Shown here: piece by piece, positions 14,001-24,757 of the stretch
How positions within the stretch are numbered: position 1 is the first letter of the stretch
How the letters are laid out: each line of letters begins with the position of its first letter
NCBI GenBank assembly: GCA_034687125.1
Contig: JAQGBZ010000030.1
Location: forward strand, 186,001 to 250,000
DNA from: Neelides folsomi
Taxonomy: Eukaryota > Arthropoda > Collembola > Neelipleona > Neelidae
Direction: 5' to 3'
Length of the DNA: 64,000 nt
Notes under the pieces: generated by a model
Seen by the model: only the letters and a program-made list of their open reading frames with translations
The model's database searches: none
What the model was told of the DNA's origin: nothing
Made by a program: the position numbers and the translations under genes

Positions 14001-17000
14001 TTGTCAATGATATTTCTAATGAGTCTGGTTCTCATTTTCATAACACTCTTTTTAATTTTTATGATGAAGGATTTGCAAAAGAAACGTGAGAGAAAGAAAA
14101 ATCGACGGAAATATTTTGAGGTTTTTCTAATTATATATATCAAAATGATTATATTATTATTTAATAAAATAATTATCTTATTTTTTTACCTATGTATATT
14201 ATGTTATGCCCCATGACAAAAATAAATACCATTATATTAAATTTAACATTTTCTTTATACAGTGTAAGTATTTGAATCATAATTATGATATTTAGTAGTT
14301 ACCCATTAATACATTTACATAAATATTTAAATTATGCCTTCATATGGTGGTTTATTAATGTTAGTACCTGTACCATATTGTATGTCAGATTTCTTATTTA
14401 CATAATTATCAAGATTGTATCATTTAAGGGTTTGGACAAGGAGTCAATTGAGTTCAATGTCCTAACGTTGGATAATCACAATTTGCAATGGGAAATAAAT
14501 TTGGAAGATCTCACTTTTGGAGAAAACATTGGAGAAGGAGCATTTGGAATTGTGAAAAAAGCTTTACTTCAGCGGAACGGTGAAAGAACAATGGTAGCCG
14601 TTAAAACCCTGCGACGTAATATTTTAATGTCATTTTACGATTAATATTAAAGTAAGTAATTTTTACTTAAATGTATTTGTATTTTAGCTATTATTTTAGT
14701 AGTTGAGCTTTAAAAGGTTTAGTTTTTACAAAATTTGAGGAAGATATTAATTTTAAGATGAATAGTAATTTTACAGTATAACCACAAGTACAATAAAGTA
14801 AACTGGAGTATGTCAGAGTCTCACCCTTCTTGGCAAAATATAAGTATCCTAAATAACTTTGGCAAATTCGCTACTTCAGATGGCGTCGGAGACAACAAAG
14901 ACTTTGGGCACTTTTGGGAAGAATTTGATATTCTCCAGAATCTCGACAGCCACAGGAACGTTGTGGCTCTTATGGGCGTTGTGAAAGGAAATGTTCCAGC
15001 ACTAGTTGTTGAATATTGCCCTGGAGGAGATTTGCAAAGTTTTTTGAGAAAGGTAAAAATCCTTTATAAACCTCCATTTATAATAAAATTACAATTCTCT
15101 AATAACACAATTTATCTACATCTTTATATTATTACATTAATTAGGCCCACAGGAAAACTGCAAAGTCCAAATCAGAAAATGGATCTCCACATACAGAAGC
15201 CGAAGATAATACTTCGCAAAACGGTACAAAAATACTTCAATTCCATTTTATACATTCCATTGCATACACAAGCTACTATTGCCAATTCGGCTCAATTTGC
15301 ATATACATGAACTCTTAAGTAGGGCTTAAAGTAAAAACCCGTTTTCAATTTAGTCTATGTAAGAATCTTATTACTAATGTTACGTTGTTATACAATACTA
15401 TTTGTATAATGTACCATACATGTCTAATACTGTATGTACATACTCTTATACTACTGTATGTAGCCGAGATGTTACATACGTTACATGTCCCGTATTATAT
15501 GTATTAAGTGCTTATACAGATAAAAACAAATAGCTTTTATCAAATCTTTGCGTTCTTCAAGACTTTTCCAAAGTTAGAGAAAGCATAATTGCATTTCCTC
15601 TTCTATATGGATCTATATATGGAATGATCTGTATAGTAAGTAAATATAAAGTTGTCGAAACCACATGGTTTCTTGATTGATCATTCACAAGATTCACAAC
15701 AGGTTTAAAGTTGTATGAAATCCCCAAATGAAGAAAACTTTTAATGCTCGAGAGAGGAAAAAAGGGCATTCAGGGAAAGTTGAAATTGTAATTGAAGGAA
15801 AGAAATTAACCAAGTGTTAAAGAAAAAATCCCTATGAGGTTTAAACCCGTCTTATCGATTCAAAATCTCAACAGGGGAAGACGTAAAAGCTAGACTCCCA
15901 ATGGTTACGAATCTCCTTTACTTCTTCGACCGGTCGGAAGACAATGATGAAATCCTCGTGACTGAACACGATTTGCTCTCTTTTGCTCGCCAAGTCTCTT
16001 GCGGAATGGTGAGTGGATACTTAAAACTATTAAATGCTCCCACTCATAAAAAACCTAAATTGACTTCCTCCCACTACTTCCCAAATATTGTTCCCAGTTT
16101 GGGCTTATCTTGGAGATTTTGTTGAAAGTGGAAAGTTCATTTAGTAATGAAATCGAATGAGATGGTTCGCAATCTCTTGTGATCTCATTTCATCAGATCT
16201 CAAGAGACGCGATTATGTATTACAATAAAAGCCATAATGTTTCCTAACCTTTCACGCAGTCTCTGCTTTACTCCTTAGGAATTCTTGGAGAAGAACAAAA
16301 TCGTTCATCGAGATTTAGCAGCTCGGAATGTTCTCATTGGAGTAAATGCCGTCCTCAAAATCGGCGATTTCGGCTTAAGCAGGGACATTTACGAGCAGAA
16401 CTTGTACAAAAAGAATTCAAAAGGAATGATTCCTATTAAATGGCTAGCGATTGAATCCTTACTCCAACAAATCTATACCACCAAATCAGACGTGTAAGCT
16501 AACCATAATGAGTTTTTTATTGGGCTAATATTTTACATCCGTTTAATTAACTTTACCCAATAGGTTAAAATAAACCGAATGAAAATTCCAATAGACTTCA
16601 TTTAATCAAAGATTTGTTGATCTAAGTAATAATGAATTAGTGTAATAAATCCATTGAAGGATTATAAACTGCAAACAAGTTGGGAATATAATGAAGATGA
16701 ACTATATGGTTAATTAACTTCCTCACTTCCTCTGCATTTCCTGTGGAAGTCAATCAATTCATTTTCCTTCCTTTTATACAATAACAAAAGGGAAGGTGGT
16801 CGGAGTGGGCGGATTTTGATTCATTAAATCATTCATTATTGATCCAAATGGAGAAAGTTAACGTAGGACGAGAAATTTGGCAAAGATTCCTTTCCCCAAT
16901 TCATTTTGGACTTCTTGTGGATTTGTAGCCTTTCAAGTTCGCAACCAATCTCACCACCAATGAATCCTCCACTCACCTCAATCTCTATTCAACAACCCAC

Positions 17001-18234
17001 GGTTGAGAACACCTTTTGAATTCACTCCCACCTCGTTAATTAAACATTCCCTTTTACGCTAATGAAGAAAACTCAATTTAATCTAAAGGAAAAAACAAAA
17101 GCCTTTATTAATTGTAAATGAACCTCAAAAAAGTATTAAAAATAGAATGAATTTTCATAGTACTGTTGGTCGATTGTGTAAACTTTGAATAAAAAACTTT
17201 AAAAGTTTTTTTCAGGAAATATTTTAAATTATCTTTTCGGTTATTTAGTATTAAATTACAATTCAAATTACATTTGAAGAAAATGTATTGTTCACGAAAT
17301 AAGATTAATAAAATGATGAATTTTTATATTTGAAAGAATAAATTAGGTAATCCAAAGATAAGTAAGCCTGCTTTCGTATGAAGTGTATTAAATGTAAGTT
17401 ATTTATTTATGGTCTTTTTTAGATCCTAAGGGTGTTTGTTTCTTGTCTTATTTGTTCCAAGAAAAATGATTTTTATGAAAGCTAAAAGAAAATACGCGGA
17501 TAAAAAAATTGACAAGTGACAAGGCGAAGGTCTTATCTGTGGAATGGATGACAATGACAAGAACACAAAGGAGTGTGTCAACGTCACGCCAATTTTCGTA
17601 GTTTGCTCTTTTCATTATATTTCTGCGGTATTTGCTGTCATGAAGTTATTCGGAAAACGATATCTTTCATTTTCATCTAATTCTCATATGGAATCAAAGT
17701 GGAGAGCTTTATAAATATTTACTTTTGTGTTTGTAAAAAGGATGGGCCGTGTTCAAATAGCCATTTCAATTATTTTGATTTAATTTTCTGCTTTTAGATG
17801 GTCTTTTGGAATTCTGTTGTGGGAAATTGTTACCTTTGGTGGTAAGATTCAAAACCACTAAATTTTTACAAAATTATGAAATTAACCATTATTAAGATAT
17901 GTCTTTTAATGTTAAAATGGAATTATATTACCTATATTAATTATATTATATAGGAAGCCCTTACCCTGGGATCGATAATGGGAATATTTTTGATCTGCTG
18001 AGTTCTGGTTATCGAATGCAGCGGCCCGATAACTGTTCTGATGAAATTTACGCTTTAATGAAAGAATGCTGGCACGAGGACCCAAAAGATAGACCAAATT
18101 TTCAGATCATTCACTGCAAATTGGACAAATTAATTGAGAAATCCTCCTTCGTTACGTACATCAGTATCATGCCTAATAGAGAAAGTTTTTATGAACCAGA
18201 TGAACGAGATGAAACTCTCAGCGAAACTATTTGA
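8010..18234 (+). CDS. tor: Torso-like receptor tyrosine kinase
   Basis: Single-pass receptor kinase. In insects Torso binds PTTH or Trunk and signals through Ras/ERK. Seventeen exons close to 1046 residues: 8010-8213, 8768-8866, 9101-9354, 9920-10116, 10220-10404, 10506-10560, 11366-11470, 13035-13385, 13483-13878, 13939-14120, 14429-14615, 14880-15052, 15145-15223, 15875-16008, 16279-16493, 17798-17841 and 17954-18234. Layout: hydrophobic signal at about 16-32, Cys-rich segment (Cys 62, 66, 88, 93, 96, 102, 112, 123), fibronectin-III-like domains up to 615, membrane helix at about 633-657, then a split kinase. The kinase has the Gly loop GEGAFG (711-716), Lys735, a short insert from about 797 to 850, HRDLAARN (Asp879), DFG (Asp897), an activation loop with the DIYEQNLY tyrosine pair, and [30 protein letters not shown]...Y and the RP-C-E kinase end all match fly Torso closely. 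The least certain borders are 11470, 13035 and 14615. Another small RTK family (for example Cad96Ca or FGFR-like) is possible but less likely. Confidence 0.82.
8550..8584. repeat. perfect 16-bp inverted repeat with 3-base loop
   Basis: GAAGATCTATCTGTAT is followed by TAC and then its exact reverse complement. It lies in intron 1 of the receptor gene, just after a run of TACAA-type short repeats. It could form a strong hairpin in the pre-mRNA or a cruciform in DNA. No function can be assigned. Confidence 0.85.
10581..11286. mobile_element. non-autonomous TIR transposon with TA target duplication
   Basis: The element starts TA|CTCTGGAC and ends GTCCAGAG|TA. The terminal inverted repeats extend imperfectly for about 110 bp on each side, down to the block with TCTATTCGGGGAGAGAAAAA. 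The body is about 702 bp and the flanking TA is duplicated, as in Tc1/mariner/pogo insertions. The centre keeps a transposase tail on the minus strand. It fills almost all of receptor intron 6 (10561-11365); without it that intron would be about 100 bp. Confidence 0.88.
10878..11042 (-). pseudogene. C-terminal fragment of a DDE-type transposase
   Basis: Minus-strand frame of 54 codons plus a TAG stop, inside the TIR element of receptor intron 6. It reads [15 protein letters not shown], then a charged stretch with YWEID, and ends in an acidic Asp/Ser tail (SSSDDSDIE). Helical ends of the type V-T-x-E-N-W-x-x-A-x-x-H are familiar from pogo/IS630-type transposases. A TAA lies just upstream and no catalytic core remains, so it is a relic kept by internal deletion. 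The family assignment is from memory and moderate. Confidence 0.65.
12688..12937. mobile_element. MITE-like inverted-repeat element
   Basis: The left end TTGATTCGCAGA and right end TCTGCGAATCAA are inverted copies, and the match continues imperfectly for about 27 bases through GGGATTAGAGA. The 250-bp unit lies in receptor intron 7 (11471-13034). I see no coding remnant and no clear target-site duplication, so its superfamily is unknown. Confidence 0.65.
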
Positions 18235-18597
18235 ACTCAGACTGCAACTTCTTCTTTTAACTTTTTCTTAAGACTATTTGAGTACTAATATATGGGTAAT
18301 ATTCTCCCAATGCTTACCTATTACTTATTACCTCATAAAACAAAATGTGCAAACATGGTACAGAGATAATCACTAATGGATAGTTACATATTAAATGATG
18401 TATGTATTAAATTTAATTAATATGGTAATTTATAAGTACTCTACTCATTTCATTAGATAATACTATTTACCCCGGATACTTGCAGTATACAAGTACCTGT
18501 ATTACATTATATTTTTACTACCTAATATTTTTACATAACATAGGTCGTTTACTTTACCATATTATACAATTTTAGGCATTTATGTATATAATTTCTA

Positions 18598-18861
18598 TAC
18601 AGTAAATTTATTAAAGAGCTTTACATTGGGAAAGTTAAAATGAATTGATTACTATGGATAATACTTAAATAAACAGAGAAACTTTATTTTATAAAAACAA
18701 GAATTAATTTAAGTGCTCGAATTGTGCACCGTTTCGTGATAAACACGTGGATTTCATTTTGATTTTTGGAAATTTGAATTTTTTGTTGATTTAAATATTA
18801 TCCATAGTAATTAATTCATTTTACCTTTCCCAATGTAAAGCTCTATAATAAATTTACTGTA
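18598..18861. mobile_element. mariner-like MITE with TA target duplication
   Basis: The body is 260 bp, begins CAGTAAATTTATTA and ends in its inverse, with TA on both sides (18598-18599 and 18860-18861). The inverted repeats are about 70 bp with few mismatches. CAGT ends and TA duplication are typical of Tc1/mariner elements. It lies about 360 bp past the receptor stop codon. The interior keeps a short transposase C-terminus on the minus strand. Confidence 0.87.
18704..18757 (-). pseudogene. transposase C-terminal remnant in the 18.6-kb MITE
   Basis: A minus-strand stretch ending MKSTCLSRNGAQFEHLN then TAA. The C-x(3)-NG-x-x-FEHL ending recalls the extreme C-terminus of many mariner/IS630-type transposases. 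Only the tail next to the terminal repeat is left, so the element must have moved with enzyme supplied elsewhere. The identification rests on a short motif. Confidence 0.5.
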
Positions 18862-19984
18862 TAGTAATCACCTAATCACTTTTTTAAACTTACTTGCAGA
18901 TGTCTATTCATATTTATTTTCACGACATGGTCGAAAATATCTGTACATATCTAATATATCTAATATATTTTAATGCTTAGTAGTTAAATAATTTAGGTTC
19001 AATAATTGTTCATTGCAACATATTTGATTGATTAATATTAACATTTGTATTGTTCATTTTGTAGGATACAGATAGATATAAAGGATTTTCATACATATTA
19101 TATTATTTACAATTTAATATTTTTATATGTTCTGGAAAATGCAGATACAAGTTAATGTGTATTAATTAAGGTACTGATACTTCATGAGTATTTAAAGTGT
19201 CTGACTAATTTCTTGACCAAACCAAACTTAACCTAAAATAATTATAATACAAGCTAATGATATTTTCTGTTTTTTAGACTGAATTGACTTGAATAAATAT
19301 TTAACCATTTTGTATATAAAACTAGTAAAAATACTCTAGTTCATTATGTATAAATTAAAAATATTGTAGGATGATACATTTCATGTAATTCTTGAAAAGT
19401 ATTTAGATGTGTATGTATATCTGTATATGTATTGGTACTTGTATTTAATACATAACTATATAGTCATATAAAATGCCTAGTTCCTAGCTTCTACATATTT
19501 GTAGGTACAGTGTGTATGTAGTATATGTAGTGTAGTAAAATTGTCTACTCAAAGATGAAGAAGTTGGTACATTTTGAATATACATCATGTCATAACTCTC
19601 TCACTTTCAGCACTTCCCTCCATTATCATTTATCATCCAGCCTCGGACCATTGTAAATTATTAAATAGAGAAAAGTAGTGAAATGGGTTTTCTCCAAATT
19701 TGAAAATCAAATATATAAGATGAACCAATATATGTATATTGTACACATAAGTATAAACTTTTTATATTACAACTATGTTTAGTATAGCAATGTCATTGAT
19801 TTTTATCCCATGCCCGAAATATAGCCCTGCCAGAATTATAGCCACTGGGTCATATTAAGAATTTAAAAGATAGCCCCTGCCCTAATTATAGCCCCCGCTA
19901 TATATGTTAAAAGCGCATTCAGTTGAATACCGAAACGCTCCTTGTCAAACTAGCTTATCCAAATAATCAAATTTGACAATCAAA

Positions 19985-21313
19985 ATGCCGAGAAGGCATT
20001 ATTCAATTGACTTTAAACTTAAAGCTTTAAAATACGCTGAAACACATTCGCAAAACAATACTGCTGATCATTTTAAAATTGCACCCAAACAAGCCAGAGA
20101 ATGGAAAAAGCTTCTACTTGGTAAGAACTTAATCAAAAAATCATTAATAACAATAAACAACTATACAATATTTTGTAAATGTTGTTTAATTTAATTTTGA
20201 TTTTAGAGACGTTATCAAAGCAAAATATAACAGCTAGCAAAATAAAAATTTGAATGGAGAAGGAAGCCGGTTTGTGAAGACTGAAAATGAAATTTATGAA
20301 TGGGTTGTCGAAAAAAGAAAAGATAAACGTGTCACTGCAAAAATTTACTTTGTGCTTTGAAATGTCAAGTTTTAAGCTTGCCCAACAAAAATATTTTCTT
20401 GACAATTAAAAATTATATATTTTTAATTGTCAAGGAAATATTTTAAGTCCCGATCATCTAATTCCCAATGTTGCTCAAAAACCCTTTGCCTCCGCTCAAA
20501 GGAATTAATTCAAAAGGAATTAAACATTCCAAAAAACGACAATTTACTTTGCAATTGATTTCCTTTAAAAAAATTTGATTTGGAATTAATAATTTTTTTA
20601 AATATTTAATTTAAATTTAAAACAATGTACTTCTTCTTGTGGTGGAACTTTTGCAGCAAACTCTCCATAATCGCTTCTATACTGGTGTCCAAGGTCCTTT
20701 TCAATTTTTTTTTCAATTTTACGTGATTCTTATTTAGGACAGCTACCGTTGTCACATTGACAAGAATGTTAAAAACCATTTTAAGGAGTTCAACAGTGTA
20801 ATGGGTGTAATTCCAGGCGGTTGCACTAAGTATGTGCCCAGACGTTTTATGGAATAAACCTTTTAAACTTCATTTAAAAGAATCATACGACAACTGGATA
20901 TCTGCAAATGAAAACAAAGAATATACAATTGGTGGTCGCCTCAAAGCTCCTCCATTATCATTATTAATCGAATGGGTCAAAGCTGCTTGGAAGTCATTGC
21001 CAGAAATTTTAATTAAAAATTCTTTTAATTTTGAACAATTACTACTAATGATGATTGTTCTGAAGACGATATGATTCACTGCTTTAAGCAAGATGGGAAG
21101 TGTTCAGAAGGAAGAAATCTACTTCGACAATTTCGCCATGATGGAAACAATAAGCCAATTGAACAAAATCACTAAGAAGATGATGACCAACATAATATGA
21201 ATGAGATTGTCATTTCTGAGAGTGAAGATGAAGCAGTTGAAAGTGGTGGAGTGTTTGAAGAGAGTGAGAATGACAGCGATTCAGAATCAGAAAATGAATG
21301 TAATAAAGAATAA
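19985..21313 (+). pseudogene. broken pogo/Tigger transposase with Brinker-type DNA-binding domain
   Basis: The frame opens MPRRHYSIDFKLKALKYAE and continues to ADHFKIAPKQAREWKK, a Brinker-like helix-turn-helix as in POGK/Tigger proteins. After a possible short intron (donor near 20119), RFVKTENEIYEWVVEKRKDK at about 20270-20330 matches the CENP-B-type second helix-turn-helix. Much of the catalytic core is missing. The frame returns at about 20738 with DSYRCHIDKNV (the second catalytic Asp region) and VIPGGCTK. After a shift it gives NKPFKLHLKESYDNW and LSLLIEWVKAAWKSLPE, then EDDMIHCFKQDGK in another frame and an acidic tail with one TAA. With at least two frame changes, internal stops and a deleted core, it cannot encode an active enzyme. 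Confidence 0.8.
20388..20444. repeat. 57-bp near-perfect palindrome inside the Tigger-like relic
   Basis: Two 26-base arms with one mismatch (20388-20413 and 20419-20444) surround a 5-base TATAT centre; each arm contains TTGACAATTAAAAA. It lies where the transposase core has been lost, so it may mark a deletion junction or a fold-back event. Confidence 0.85.
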
Positions 21314-21492
21314 ATCATAAGCATAAAGCTTAAATTATTTTATATTTAATAATATAAATAATTTTCACTTATTTATTTTTGCTAATGAGGAATTTTTAGC
21401 CCCTGCCCGAATTTAAGCCCTGCCCGAAATATAGCCCCTGATCCAACCTGATTTTTAATTTAAGCCCGGGGATAAAAATCGGTTCAATACGG

Positions 21493-24400
21493 TATATTAT
21501 ATTTATTAAAGATTGTATAGTAAAATGTACACTTTATGCATAAAATATTGGTACAACATACACAAAAAAGTCATGATCAGCATCTGCTTACTTAAAGTAA
21601 ATTGCATTCCTTTATGTTATACATTTATGCACACACCTTGTATTGGTAGAATATAGCATATACATATACAGTCTTTATAACAAGTTTATTTTTGTCGTTA
21701 ATATGTCAATAATATGTCGTTTATTTGTTACAAAAAGATGAAAGGTAAACAATAAATCTAAAAGTGTTTAGTGTAAACAATGTCAGTTATAATACAATGT
21801 CACTTTATCATTTCACTGAAGAAGAATTATACTGTATTTAATAACAATAAATAGTTAAATCAAAAAACCTCAGTCGTAAAAATGAAATGAATAACAATTC
21901 ACGAAATGGAAATTTTAGTGATTCGGAAAATATTCTTACTCCGATCCGAAATTAAGAATTTTAAAGGTGAGAAAAATGTATTGGAATATTTTGGCAAAGG
22001 AAGATCTTTAGAAATCCATAAAACGGCGATAAGTCAAAAATATGTGTTCACATTTCCTTCCTTCCGCTGATTTTTGAGGGAAAAAAGCAAACAACGTCTA
22101 GTTTGAAGGCCGTGAGAGCCATGGTCATGGCTAAATTCCAACTTTACAAGATTTCTAACTCTGCGGTGGAAGTCACTCAGAACGGAGGAGTAAGTGAAAA
22201 GGGCACGAATTCAATTACACCGTGGAAGGATCCAAAAACCGCCTCCTTTCCATCTTGGATTGTCCGGACTGTCAGGGTCCCACAGTTAACGAGCCATTCA
22301 CTCCTTCAGCCCATCATTATTTATCTCCTTCAATGGTCTCAGAGTGAGGTATTACTTGGGCACTATTCCATAAACTAGAATTAAGTGTCGGATGGGTCCC
22401 AATTCATCGGATAGGAAAAATCCTAGTATAATATAAACTTTTCAATTTTCTAAATCCTCAATTTCCTTTCCTTGTGTTCCGCTCAAAACATTCGGAGGAT
22501 TCTTCACCGTTTTCGGAAATGCGTGTTTATGGTTCTTCAAGGTTTCAATTCTTTGAATATTGGGTCATTGTAAATTTCAATTTGGGGACTCCCCAAGGTT
22601 CAAAGCTTAAAGGCTCCCGTCGCACTTTCCTGGATAGAAAAGGTGAAATGTCCTTTGAATCTTTTAACTTTTGCGTTTCCTCCTCCCAATCCCCTTCTAA
22701 TAATTTCAGTCTTTGACAAATTACTCTTTGAGAAAATGGAAGAATATATCTATTATTTATGAACTTGCGAGACCTCAAGACTGAGAGAAATCTATTATTC
22801 TGTCTGGGGTTTGAAGAGGTTTGGGACTTACGGATGATCTAGTGTGTCTTCGGATGAGAGATGAAGACCTCATTTTTCTTATAGATTAGAAGGTTAGAAG
22901 AATTTACATAAAATAACCCATAAGCTAACTTAACTTTATATTTTAATAGGGAATCTCGGAAGATTGAAAAGCCCCCCTTGATACAAAGTAGTATTAAGTG
23001 TATTATGTCTGTGACTGTAGTTTAGTTCCTCTTATTTACTATTAGTGCGTGTTTATTATTATAGGTATGCATATGGCCATATCGCCATATGGCTAATGTT
23101 AAATTTAATTTGTTTAGGAATTCTAACCACCCATGCTCAATACTAAACTAGAGCAAAATTTATGCAATTTGAAGAGTGGTGTCAAAGATGATATTTACAA
23201 AATAATATTATATATTATTTATGTGGATAAATAAATAAAATATTCAAGTTTTGACAATATCTTTACAAATGACATTTTAATGCAAGAAATGGGTATGATT
23301 TACCTAACAAGAGATTTAATCTTAATTGCTTTTAATTTTGACGAAAATGGACCTGTAAATTTTTTAATTAATGTTAATTAAAAATGTATTTGCTCTACAT
23401 TTCTATAATTTAATTTTAGTTTGTGAAAGACATTGGGTTTTTGAAACCAAAATTACTTAGGAGGTGACGCAACAGAGTCAATATGAAAGAAATAGGTTCA
23501 AAGGATTCAAAGATTCTTTTATAAGAGTGGGAGTGTGTTTGACATCTTTTTGAACCTCACAAATCCTTCTTAAAAAATTCACCGCTTCTTTTTCTCAAGT
23601 AGGCCTGACAGAAGCAGGATTTGGCTTTCGGTAGATAGCTTCGACAGTCTTCCTAATTTATTTTCCCAGTTCTAAAAAAGTAAACCAGGGAAAATGAAAT
23701 TATATGATGAGGAAGCATGGGAGATAAGCTTATATTAAACTCTTGCTTGTCGTTGGAAATGAGCGGAAATTTGGTTCGTTTGAGTTCTCATTTTCTTTTT
23801 TACGCTTCTCTGTGTAAAAAATATCGATTCGACTTCATTTCCTCTCTTGGTCTTCTTTTGTGGATAAGCAGGAACTCCTCGGACTCGGCGTGAAATGTAT
23901 CTCGTTGAGGAGAGCGGGAGAGGAATTTCACTCCGAAGGTAGTTGGCGTATGAGAGAGTGAGTCACTAGGCTAAGTCCCACTTCCCACCCGCTCAGAGTC
24001 ACAGTTCCAACCGAAACTTTGGCTCGGGAGCATCGAGATCCTCCAAGACTTCCAGAGAGCATTTCCCAGTGAATCAATACTACGGAAAACATGGCTGGAA
24101 TTCAAATCCACCCATTGTCTATTCAAGATAGGACAACCACGACGACGGAACTCCCATTGTTTGCCTCTCAGCCGCAAAGTTAAAGATCCCTAATGGAGAT
24201 AAGCGTCCAAGTTGAAGACGCTTTTGAATCTCCGCACTCGCCGCTGCGCCGCTACTTTGATCCATCAAGGAAAAAGCCCTATACTCCAAAATTCAATTAC
24301 GTAGCCCACACACATACCTGCAACGGTCTCTCATCAATATAGACTAATTTAGCTATATCTACTAGTATATGTATAGTACAGATCCAAAGAACAAAAGTTG

Positions 24401-24757
24401 TTTCTTTTAATTACAGACGTAATTACGTATAAATCGTATAGTGTATGATTAGTATACTTAATGTAGTGTTAAAGGTTAAATATCACTAAATATTTGGTAT
24501 CAAAGACTGAATTGAATTGGAATTAAACGACATAGATTCGCACATAGTTTCCCGCGGTCACGACTGGTGGTCCAACTGATGCAATTCCTTCAATTCTCTC
24601 TCGCACTCTGAAAGTGAGTCAAACTCGTGAACAAATCTTGGAGTGGGCGGGGTGAAAATAAATTCTCTTCCTTCTTTTCTCCCACACATATATTCTGAAA
24701 GGGACCAAATGTGAAGTGCCATTAAATGAGAGGAGTGTCGACAGGTTAAGGTGTGTA
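21493..24757. other. upstream region of the SLO2 channel gene
   Basis: AT-rich at first, then clearly richer in GC in patches at about 22.08-22.35, 23.6-24.3 and 24.55-24.75 kb. Open frames here (for example 22103-22378) show no recognisable protein and no consistent splice context. These patches are more likely promoter, 5'UTR exon or conserved regulatory DNA of the channel gene. No TATA box or initiator can be singled out. Confidence 0.4.

Larger units (their letters stand above)
18235..19786. other. 3' flank of the Torso-like gene and AT-rich spacer
   Basis: No coding potential was seen. It contains the 260-bp TIR element at 18598-18861, listed separately. The remainder is AT-rich with many TATGTA/TACATA-type runs. 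Confidence 0.5.
19787..21492 (+). mobile_element. degenerate pogo/Tigger-like DNA transposon
   Basis: About 1.7 kb with inverted ends around GATTTTTATCCC (from 19798) and GGGATAAAAATC (to 21480). Inside both ends are repeats of the type GCCC(CT)GCCCGAAATATAGCCC, three or so at each side. A TA dinucleotide at 19785-19786 and again at 21493-21494 could be the target duplication. It contains a broken transposase gene with a DNA-binding N-terminus and the C-terminal part of the DDE domain. The exact outer ends are uncertain by about ten bases. Confidence 0.82.

Noticed and set aside
22103-22378. 91-codon frame upstream of SLO2
   Set aside because: No recognisable domain, non-ATG opening and no splice partner; perhaps part of a 5'UTR or regulatory patch.
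24716-24757. Upstream extension of the SLO2 first exon
   Set aside because: The frame opens on GTG there; the first in-frame ATG is 24758, so I used that.
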